NCBI GenBank assembly: GCA_017654935.2
Contig: CM065684.1
Location: 50,409,955-50,473,954 of the forward strand
Origin: Phymorhynchus buccinoides
Lineage: Eukaryota > Mollusca > Gastropoda > Neogastropoda > Raphitomidae
DNA: 64,000 nt
Direction of reading: 5' to 3'
The notes beneath the pieces are model-generated. The model searched no databases, was not told where the DNA came from, and saw only the letters and a list, made by a program, of their open reading frames with translations. A program made the translations under genes and the position numbers. Numbering within the stretch: position 1 is the first letter of the stretch; every line of letters starts with the position of its first letter. This document shows, in pieces, positions 12,829 to 24,900 of this stretch.

Positions 12829-12951
12829 CTTGGGCTCTGGCACTCTGGCCAGCTCGGCCAGGTTGTGGCACAGCTTGACATGCTTGAACTGGAAGGGGTT
12901 GTTGCGGTTGTCCTCAAAGGCACGCATGATTTTGTCGCTCATCCACTCCAC
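12829..12951 (-). CDS. CPSF2: CPSF2 exon 8
   Basis: 41 codons in phase 0: [20 protein letters not shown] then [20 protein letters not shown] and K. Acceptor tttctgcag, donor CCCAAG|gttagt. This is the last CPSF2 exon found in the window. The next expected segment (Val-Val-Leu-Ala-Ser type) was not seen at lower coordinates. A degenerate copy of its 3' edge sits at 12295-12362. Confidence 0.93.
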
Positions 12952-15900
12952 CTGCAGAAACACACACACACACCTCACAGTTACTGAGTTAGCAGCACAA
13001 TATTTTCCTCCTTTCCCCTAACCTGTGAAACTCTTCACTACCCAAATAAGAAAATTTCTTGGGCTCTAAGAGTAAGCGTTCAAGAAATGTTCTTTATAAA
13101 TAAATACCGTAAAAACTGGACTATAAGACGCATCCCTTAGATTAACACAATATTAGGTATTTATTCACATATAAGCCGCACCAGTTTATAAGCCGCAGAG
13201 AAAATTGTGTGTGCACAAACCAACTCAAATGTAGAAATTCTCCTATCAGAATATGAGTATTTAATGTCATCAGACACTTTAAACATGAGATTTGATTCTA
13301 TTGATTACCAAAACCAGTTTTGAGTCTGAAGAAGCTCAAAATAGACTGAAGAATGTGGCCATAAACAGATTTAGTCATACTGATAAATGTATAATGAAAA
13401 CAAAATCCACAGATAAGCTGCATCAGTCTATAAGCCGCATGGGCCAAAGTTGAGGAAAAAAGAAGTGGCTTATAGTCCGCATTTTACGGTACAGTTTGTA
13501 AAAGAGATTCTTTACTTCTAAGACTTGTTTTCCTGGAATATTTGTCTTTGTCATAGCTGTGCCACCATTAGCGCTAGTAGCGTTGAATACAGTGCTGCTG
13601 GCTGAATAAACTTTAGGAACTACATTTTGGGAGTAGGGTGGTGTCAAAGAAACTTTCTTTTTTCTATACAATGCTGAATTAAATGTGTAAATGTATACAT
13701 CAGTGGAGAGCTCAGTTTTTGGACTTTGGCATGAATGTGGTTGTAAAACTGAACATGATTTTATCAACTAATAATTACAAAAAATTAATAGACAAGCGTA
13801 TTGAAATTTTAAAAATTCAAACATTTTCCTGGCTGTTTTTTATGTCTTTAAGTTTAACCTGGATTGATGGATGAATTGTGTGGAAAAAAATAAAAGAATA
13901 GTCACTCCAAAACAACTGGACACTAGCAGCTTTGGAATTATCAAATAATTTGCTTAATTAAAGGTAATCGAAGTCAAGTCATCGATCAGTAACATGATCA
14001 GTGTCTACGAACATCAGCGTCTTATTTTCGAAATTGCCATGATTTTTTTGCTCAATTTGGCCATAAAAGGGTTATTAGTCTCTTCAGTCATTAATTCTTA
14101 GTTGCTTTGAGTCAAAAACAAGCTGAAAAAAGCAAGATACGAGGAAATATCCACGATTGGACTACAAACAACACTCAGCACCTGCCAGGTTTAATTCAGC
14201 AACACTGCGATCAATCGTCACTCCATTTCCCGTAGAAAAGTTCAAAGTTCTCACTCCATCGCAGTTTCTAGCCATAAAATAATCTAAATCCACTAATTTA
14301 TCCCCCTAATCACAATCACGATCATCAAAAAACTGTGTGAAGAGCTCTCCCAACCGGTCCAAGCAACACCGGTGGCCATTTGCAAAAAGTACAGTCCTAC
14401 CTTAAACACATCGACCAAAATGGAAACAAATTATTTCACTCTCTTAACCAATTAACTGTGGCATTTAATGCGTGAGATGTCGAAAGCAGCCCCTTTTTGA
14501 TGACGTAGTGTGGTAGGAAAACAAGTTTTCAACGATTGTCCGCTATAAAAGGTGGTGAATGAAATCATGTAATTCCTCACAGAATATTCCGGGATTCGCC
14601 ATTGGCTCTACAGGAGGCGATCCCAGAATATTCCAGGAAGCACGCTACTAGAGCAAAGTGGAAGGCGAGTTACCTGTGACTTGGCAAACTCCACCACGTT
14701 GTAGCTGACATTGTTGAGCAGTGCCAGGGAGTAGGTGGTCAGGCCTGACTCTGTGTTTCGCCACATCTGATCCTGCAACACCACAGCCACAAACACTCAG
14801 TGCCCACATCACACATTGACAACATCTGATCCTGCAACACCACAGACACAAACACTCAGTGCCCACATCACACACTGACATCTGATCCTGCAACACGACA
14901 GCCACACACACTGACAGCATCTGATCCGGCAACACCACAGGCACACACACTCAGTGCCCACATCACACACTGACAACATCTGATCCGGCAACACCACAGC
15001 CACACACACTCAGTGCCCACATCACACACTGACAACATCTGATCCTGCAACACCACAGCCACACACACTCAGTGCCCACATCACACACTGACAACATCTG
15101 ATCCTGCAACACCACAGCCACACACACTCAGTGCCCACATCACACACTGACAACATCTGATCCTGCAACACCACAGCCACAAACACTCAGTGCCCACATC
15201 ACACACTGACAACATCTGATCCTGCAACACCACAGCCACACACACTCAGTGCCCACATCACACACTGACAACAACTGATCCTGCAACACCACAGCCACAC
15301 ACACTCAGTGCCCACATCACACACTGACAACATCTGATCCTGCAACACCACAGCCACACACACTCAGTGCCCACATCACACACTGACAACATCTGATCCT
15401 GCAACACCACAGCCACAGACACTCAGTGCCCACATCACACACTGACAACATCTGATCCTGCAACACCACAGCCACACACACTCAGTGCCCACATCACACA
15501 CTGACAACAACTGATCCTGCAACACCACAGCCACACACACTCAGTGCCCACATCACACACTGACAACATCTGATCCTGCAACACCACAGCCACACACACT
15601 CAGTGCCCACATCACACACTGACAACATCTGATCCTGCAACACCACAGCCACACACACTCAGTGCCCACATCACACACTGACAACATCTGATCCTGCAAC
15701 ACCACAGCCACACACACTCAGTGCCCACATCACACACTGACAACAACTGATCCTGCAACACCACAGCCACACACACTCAGTGCCCACATCACACACTGAC
15801 AACATCAGTCTGATCTTGCAACACCACAGCCACAAACACTCAATGCCCACATCACACACTGACATCTGATCCTGCAACACCACAGACACCAACACTCAGT

Positions 15901-18900
15901 GCCCACATCACACACTGACAACATCTGATCCTGCAACACCACAGCCACACACACTCAATGCCCACATCACACACTGACAACATCTGATCCTGCAACACCA
16001 CAGCCACAAACACTCAATGCCCACATCACACACTGACAACATCTGATCCTGCAACACCACAGCCACAAACACTCAATGCCCACATCACACACTGACATCT
16101 GATCCTGCAACACCACAACCACAAACACTCAATGCCCACATCACACACTGACGACATCTGATCCTGCAACACCACAGCCACAAACACTCAATGCCCACAT
16201 CACACACTGACATCTGATCCTGCAACACCACAACCACACACACTCAATGCCCACATCACACACTGACAACATTCAGCAGAAAAAGAACAGAGAAAAAAGA
16301 ACTATGCAATCTTAACACAGCACCAACTGCACACACAATTGTACATTTTTTCAGGCCAATAACAACTATTAATAAGAACTGGACATTTATTGAGCTCTTG
16401 TTGATCTCCCCCTCTTTTTGTTCTCACGCGTCCACATCTGCATTTGCACACATTCACTCCCTCTCTTACACACTCACATTCGCTCATGCATGCACTTACA
16501 AACAAACTCTTTATCGCTCTTACTTACTCACACTCTTGAACACACACACATACACACAAACACAGACACACACATGTAACGATAAAGAAATGATAAACAC
16601 ACACCACAAACGAAACGCCAACAACAACAACAACAACATACAGTATTTATACGGCGCTGAATCTTGATAGAAATCAAATCAAAGCGCACACACACGTTAG
16701 CATTCAAAGCGCATTCAAACACAAACGCAATACAACGCGAACACACACAGATAACATAAATGGAATATAGCAGAAACAGACCTAATGGCAAGAGAGAGAA
16801 GATAAAGAGAGAGGCCTCGAGGAGCTTTAATGACGGGGGGCCAACACAAATGCACTTGCTCGCACGCACACACACACACTGCCATGGAATGTGGCTTTTG
16901 GTTTCTCTCAACAGACTTTTCCTCCAGTCTCTCAAACAGCCCAAAAGCCACAATTTCATGGCAAAGCGCAAGCGACTAGAAATCTGCTCTCAGTGGGGGT
17001 CAGTGGTGAGGTCTGTGGTTGTACTGACCAGTAGCTGTGCCAGCTCCAGCATGCGACCTGCCGTGTCCACTGCCACCAGCACATTGCCATCAGCCCGCAT
17101 CGTCTGCAGGATAGTGGCTGCACACACAGAATTACAACAACAACAAATAACTAGCAAGACAGTGATTAGGGGGGTGAAGGTGAAGGGGTGAGTGGGTAGG
17201 TGTGAATGTGCATACGCACCCCCTTACTTCTAAAAATAAATCAGTATGTACTGTCCATGCCAACAAACAAAAGTAAAAAGAAAAACTCCAAGAAGAATTA
17301 TATACCCAAACAAATCCTGACCAATTGAAAAACTCCAGATGGTAAACCTAACTGACCTTTTAGACCAAATTTGAGTAAAATCTGTACCTAACTTTTCACC
17401 TTTCAATTAAAAATAAACCTGTTACTATCCCAGAGACAAACTGACAGACAATCACATGAATCATGAATTTGTTTTCTTGCTTTTGCAAATCTGGGATCAT
17501 TTGACAGTTACTTTCTTCTTTGGAACAGAAAAAAATCTGAATTATCCAGTCTCGAGCGTTGCAAATTTCTCTACTTTGTGACTTTTTTTTCTTCCGGAAC
17601 AGGCAGCGGGATATCATATTGTCAGAACACTGCGATCGATTTCCTTATTGTCTGGGACAAATGCGGACTGGCGGTGACGATAAATGCGGACTGGCGGTGA
17701 CGATAAATGCGGACTGGCGGTGACGATAAATGCGGACTGGCGGTGACGATAAATGCGGACTGGCGGTGACGATAAATGCGGACTGGCGGTGACGATAGGC
17801 ATCTCCATGGGTGCAACACCCCAAAATGAAAAAAAATGAAAGGCAGGGGTTCAGGGGTTGCCCAGGGCCCTGGCAGGGTACAGGGGCAGGCAGAGCCCCT
17901 TAGAAGATTCAGGAGGGGAACGCAATAAACAGAGATAAAGAGAGACAGTTAAAAGATGGACAGAGACAGTTAGAGTCTGATAAGCCTTGTAAAATGATTA
18001 CATTGCCTTTGAAAACAGTATGGCATCGCCATGCTGTTTTCAAGATCCCCCAAGAGAGAATTCCGGGAAAGAACAACCAAGTTCAAAAAGCCAAAAATCG
18101 CTTGTGGACGATTTTTTGGGAGGGGGGTGAATTTTTAAACAATTATTTAAGTTTTGTTCAGTTTCTGGTAAAATAAAAAAACACTGAAATCAGTGTGAAA
18201 CTGAAAGAGTTGCACCCATGTATGCTCTCTGTAATGAACACCCTGTAAGGGGGGGGGACGTAAATGTAGTTATCGTGATTTCGTTTCGGGTCGTTCCTTA
18301 TGTTAAGTGCATTGTTTTGTGGTTTAGCTCAGATTTTTAACTTCTTTGTGAAGCGCTTAGAGCCCCGTAAGGAGAATAAGCGCTATATAAATTGTCATCA
18401 TTATTATTATTATTAGTGAAGAAGACCCTGCGACTGTCACTCACTCATCAGCTGTTCGTCACGCAGTCGGCGGCGGGACTGGTTGTAGAGGGCGTTGAAG
18501 GCGTCTGTGATCAGTAGAGAGGGTCGGCTGATGGTCTCCAACACACACCCGTTCAGATGTCTGAGAGACAGCAATGTGTACATGGAGCTCGCTTATCAAC
18601 CAAAGAGTCAGTCAGTCAACAACAACAACAAAAGGAAAAACGTTTTCATTCTAAAATTAAAATAAACAAACTTTTATTTTTAAATCATGAACATTTTTCA
18701 TAAAAATGTAAAATCAAACAATGTTTTGAAGATGACATAAGTCACAATAACTGTGATTTTCCTATACATCTGTTAGTTACATTTAATATATTCAAGTCAT
18801 TCCGGCCGTCTCTGTGAAATTTGATGCATTTGCTTCAAGGGAAGTAAATCTGTGGAGAGCGCGTCGCTTATAGACTCGCTTCGCTCCCTTAGACCATTTT

Positions 18901-21900
18901 TTTTGCATGCGACTTTTTTTGCAGTGACTGATGAGGAAACCAAGGAAGTGTAGAGTTTTAAATTTAAACCATATATAAAAACTTTTTCGTTGCCACTTGA
19001 GATATAACGTGTTCTAAGTAAGCATGAGCACACGGGACCTCGGTCTTATCGTCTCATCCGAAAGACTCCACTTTCAGACCTCCAAGGCCTAGTGCAAAGT
19101 GAGAGGTTTGTGTGTATGGTGGAGTGGTTTCGAACTTTTTTTTAACTTGACATCGTTGCGATACAAATGAGTTACCAAGACCTGTACCAACTTAATTTTC
19201 CTACACATCTAATGTAGTTACATTTAACATTCCCAAGACCGATATACACAACTTACATCACAGCAATTTTAGATTTTAGGATAAAAACTTCATTTCAAAT
19301 AGTTAATGAATCACAAATCATTGAAAAAAAGTACAAACAACTGACAATTTTTTTATTATTACATGAGTGCACATCATAAAGAAATACTATAAAGTGCTTA
19401 CAAACATACCATGTGAGCGTATAACATCCATTTAAAAAAATCAGCTTTAAAAACTACAAAAATAAAATGGGCAAAATGAATACAAGAGGTGGAAGTGTCA
19501 CAAAAAGGTATAAGTATTTTAAATTTTACCCACATATAATTAAAAAACCCACACGAAACACACACACACTGCTTACACAAAGTTTCAACACATTTCTAAC
19601 ACACTCAGATATAACCAAAATGTGCATGTACAGTGGAACCTCTCTTATAAGACCTCCCATTACAAGACTCCCTCCCATATAAGACCTACTTCCCTGAGAC
19701 ATTGCCCTTCTTTGTAAGTATTAAAAACCTCCCTTATTGGCCACTGCAACCTCACCTTTTGCAAGAGTGACTGCCCTTGGTGGGTGGGGGAAGATACTTG
19801 AGTACTGAGAAACAAGGGTAACTCTCGCCAATACATCTATTTGAGTCCCTTAATGGCTGCCCAGGTCGAGAGTGAATGCCCTTTTGGATACTCATTCATT
19901 CATTGGGCTTAACTCTTGTCAAGGGCGTTATTAACCCTAGTTGCCTGGCCAATAAGGCCCCTGCAAAGAGCAGGCATCAGAATAGTCTGAGGTGGGTGGG
20001 GGAAGATGTTTGGTAACTGACCAATCAAGGCCAAAGACTGTCAGGGACAACACTGATTTGAGTTCCCAACATCATGGCTGCCTTTTAATATAGTGAGACA
20101 TCACTTTTAAAATGCTATTTAACACAAGGGATAACACTCAATAAAAAGGCCCTCTGACAAGAGAAGTAATCCTCTGTTGAAATTCTTAATCCTCTGAAGA
20201 TTCTGATGCCCTAATAAGACCTCATTTTGGATGATTTTTGAAGGTCTTATAAGGGAGGTTCCACAGTACCTTTCCCATTCAAGGTCTTATCGGGAGGTTC
20301 CACTACTGCCCCTCCTCCCCGTCTTTGACGATCTTCCAAATGGTTCCATTCAAGGTCTTATGTGGTTCCACGGCTGCCCCAGAGGGGTGATATGGCAGGT
20401 TCCACTATGCCCCTTGCCTGAAAGAAAGGGAGGTTAACACTCCTTATCCATTCAAGGTCTTAAGAGGGAGGTTCCACTACTGCCCCATTCAAGGTCTTAT
20501 AAGGGAGGTCACACACGTAATGTTCTCATCCATTAGGTGATGCACTTGTACCATACTGCCCCATTCAAGGTCTTATGGGGAGGTTACTACTGCCCCATTC
20601 AAGGTCACATAAGGGAGGTTCTCATACTGCCCCATTCAAGGTGTACTATAGGGAGGTTCCACTACTGCCGGGGTAATCAAACGGTTACACACGTAATGTT
20701 CCACTACTGCCCAGCTGATGGTCTTTACTATAGGGAGGCTGCCCACATGGCGGGGTAATTTTTTGTGGTTGTAGTCGACAGCATATAATGATCTCCTCCT
20801 CCCCGTCTTTGACGATCTTCCAAATGGTTCCCCCCAACATGTGGCCGGCTGGCAGAGGGGTGATCTGCAGCCCATGGCCCTTGCCTGAAAGAAACACACT
20901 TTAACACTCCATTAACTCCATGTGCCGAAGGCAACTTCATCTGTCCAGTTGCCTACTCAGGTCAAAAACGGTCAAAACGTACTTCTTGCCCAACAATATA
21001 CCATACGCAGGCACTGGTATCTGAACTTTTCTACCCGACTATTTGTCAAGCGCATGACAGTCATAAGTTCATGGGCATCCTTATTGAACTGCCTGGAAAA
21101 GAATCTTAGTTATTTTTTTTGTTGGGTCAGGTAATGAGGTCAACTAGGCCCAGGCCTCTGAAGTGCCCTATCAATATCCATTATCTAGATACACTTAACT
21201 ATTTGTGCCCTGGCAACTTCATCCGAAAGTTGCCTACTCAGGTTTGAAACGGAAAACGTACTTCTTGCCCAACAATATATCAGACGCAGGCACTGGTATC
21301 TGAACTTTTCTACCCGACTATTTGTCAAGCGCATGACAGAATAAGTTAATGGGCACCATTGAACTGCCTGGAAAAGAATCTTAGTTATTTTTTTTAATAA
21401 AACATATTATGTGAGGGATCCAAATCAGAAACAAATCTAACACCAAGTTCTATTAGAAAGAGTCAAAGGGGGTGGAGCCACAAAAGATGGCCTTTGAAAC
21501 AAAAGTTTCCACAGCCTTTGAAACAAAAGTTCATGGATGCAACTGGAGAAAATCGAAAAACAGGCAAGACAGGGGTCCAGGGGCCGCCCAGGGCCCTGGC
21601 AGGGTACAGGGCTGGGGGGTCAGGGGGCAACACCCCCCTGAAGCTGAAGAAAAAGCAAAATCATACTCAATTTGAAGCTTATTCCAGGCTTGTAAAGTGA
21701 GAATTCAACACTTTTTTCCCCTTGAACTTTGAATCAAATTTTTTTGGGGTGGTCAAAATTTTGAAAAAACAGGCGCCACCTCGTATACGAGGCAATGTTG
21801 CATCCATGAAAGTTTAAACAGAGGTAGTCATTACAGAAACAAGAAAGGTTTCACAGTATCAAATACCGTATTTTACGGGCTATAAGGCAATACTTTTTTT

Positions 21901-24900
21901 TCCTAGACTGAGAGCGAGACCCCCGTGCCTATAAAATGTGACTGATAATATAGTAAGAACACTATAATAGCAAACCCCTATTTTACGATTTTGTGCACCT
22001 CTCATTTATACCGGAGAGCAAAATTTTATATGTAATCGATTGATTAGTGCTTTTAAAAAGTGTTTTTATGTTTATTTGTTGGGTTTATCAATAGGAATTG
22101 TTCGGACATAACTAAGGAGCAAAGGAGTGAACAACCTAATTCAAGGGCCTGAAAACAGGAGTCGCTACTCTACCATTGTAGATAGAAAAGATGGCGGATA
22201 CCAGCGGGGGGAAAAGCACGATTGCTATCATGTATATTTTTTGACAAAAGAAAACTCACTGACTTTGGACGAGAATGCATGATTAGCAATCGGCGAAGTG
22301 AAACTGTAATACATTGATGTCCGGAAACATGTCGTAAATTGGAGGGTAGCGGTAACTCCTAGTACCGGTAACGCCAAGTATCAATAACTCTGAGTCCGCG
22401 AAATATTATAGTATTACTTTTGTTTCTCTCCCTCCTTCCATCTTCTTCTCTCCTCCCGTTCCACCCCGTCCCTCGCTAAAGTAATCTCCGCTCTCACTCG
22501 GTGAATAGCGGGATATTGTACCTCGCTAAAGTAATCTCCGCTCTCCAACCCTTTTCTTGCCCGCGCGCGCACAGTACTGAGTTGTTTCTGTGTAAACTGT
22601 TTGTTGTGGACGGCTTGAAATGCCGGTACCGCGCAAATGTAAATTGGCTCATATCGCGCGTGTTTATGAATGGATGCTGTTGAAATTTTACACCAAGATA
22701 GTCACTATCCCTGGTCATGCACGTTCCAAATTTCGAGTCAATGTCGGGTCTCCTTTCACCGCGGTTTGTGAACAGGTCAAGCGGCGCATATTGTGCGCGT
22801 TTATAAATCGATTCGCTTCCAGTTTGGCACACAGATAGTCACTGTCTTTGGTCATCTACTTTCCAAATTTGAAGGCAATCCGTCCAGAAATACCGGAGAT
22901 ACGGGTGCCGAGAGGCCGGTGGATACGCGTTTCGCGCATTTGCCAAACCGCGCAAATGACACGGCCGCCTTGGTTGCCGTTGCCATCGCCACGTTAGGGC
23001 TGATAGCAAATTTGAAGCGATTCGGTCGAAAAACGGCGGAGCTATAAGGCCCATTCTGTGTTTCGGATGGACGGACAGACAGTTGCCTTTTAATATAATG
23101 ATGGTATCCCTTAATGTGTAGCATTTTTGGCAAGGGGGACCCTACAGATGTCAAGACTGTATGATAGCAATTGCCCCCTCAGATGGTAACAATCACTCTC
23201 CGAACATGCTGCGTTTTGAGTAGATCTAGGTTTGTGTTTCTCGCCATCAAGCTATCTGGGTCAATCTCAATATTTATTTCTGTGCGAGTTGTCGACGTTT
23301 TGCAAGTTAGATCAGTTTGTAACCCCTCTTTCTATTTAAAATGTTTGCAAATCGTTCACTCGCTTCGCTTCACTCGTCAACGCCATTTTTTGTTGTTGTT
23401 ACAATTGTATTTGACCGAGTAAGTAAGGTAAACAACTCTAATTTTCACGAAGTGCTCTCCCTTAGTTTTTTCCGAAAATCATCTGTTATGTTTTATTCTG
23501 AAGTATGTCCGTTTCAGAATAAACAGTAGAACAAAAAAGTAACTATATATAGTTGGGTTTAGTTTGGTGGTGTTTGTGTACATTTCAGTATTTAAAAAAT
23601 CATACCCTTCATGATTTGACCTCTTCGAAACTCATCAGTATCAACCACAAATCTTCACATATAAAATTCATTATAATCGTCTAAAATACTAAGAAAACGA
23701 ACCTTTCAAGGTAACTGTCTGAGAGTACTTGAGCTGGATGATTTTGTCAAAGGCAGAATCCACATCGTCTAGAGTGAAGATGTCAAAGTCCTCCGCATTG
23801 TGTCGAGACTGTCACACAAAAATGAAAAAGCACTGAAAGCTACTATAGGATGGTGGCTGACTTGACACACAGATACACTACATCAATATCTGGCCCTTCT
23901 TACAGGCAGATAGTGACCTAATACAGATTATACATGACCAGTGATTGTGCTAGGATTTTTGAAAACCAGTCCCAAACCAGTCCCAGGGAAACAAAAACCA
24001 GTGAAAACCACAATATTAGAGCCTCTGTTAAACAATTTATCAGTCCTAGCATAAAAAGATCAGTCTCTGAGACTGACAGACCATCCTTTTTTTCTCTCAG
24101 TATTTTGGTTTTGCTATCAGTATTTGACTGGTATTTACCAGTAAACGCAAATACTGCATGACCATCTGGCCCATCTCAACAGTATTCTGTGTGTGTGCTA
24201 GTGAAATTCATCCAACAATGACCAGTAGATAGCAATAAGCAATTGCTCTTCTGGAAATCTGGGCTAAGATTCGCTTAAAATGATCCCCATTCTCTCAGCT
24301 TTGGGGATTTTAGGATAGTTAGCATTGGGCATGGCCCCAAGAGGCTGTAGCACTAAAAGATAGTGCAATGCCTCCTATTTTAAATCATAAGCGATTTTTT
24401 TTAAAAACCAGGACTAACCAAAAAAAACAACTAAATCAGCTTCTAAAATCTGTCAAATGACTTTCCATTGCTGTAGAAAATCAGTCATCATACAGCTCTC
24501 ATTCTCACTTCATGATTGGCCCTAAGCTGATGCTAATAAATTAGTAATACTGACCTGGTAGAGATCGTACATGAACATCTGTCCCATCTTGTAGACGGGC
24601 ACTGTGGCGTAGATGGGGCAGGAGAGGTCACACTTGCCCATCATGTAGGGCAGTGCCCCCAGGTGAAGGTGGTCAGGGTAGGACAGCAGCACCGCATCAA
24701 TCTGATGCACGTACCTAAACAACAGCACAATGCAGGGTTTACTATATACCATGTGTTTCGGTGCCAGCCACTTTTCAGCAAAAAAACACTATTAACCTTA
24801 ATAGGGTAGAGAAAAAAACCTGCAATATTGGGAATTCCTCTGTGACATGTATAATATTAGGCCTATCCTTACTTCTCAAAATTAAAAAAATAGTGTCTTT

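Noticed and set aside
14648..15895. Cys-rich minus-strand frames over the 59-bp array
   Set aside because: Repeat shadows. The real coding sequence is the 33-codon exon at 14674-14772.
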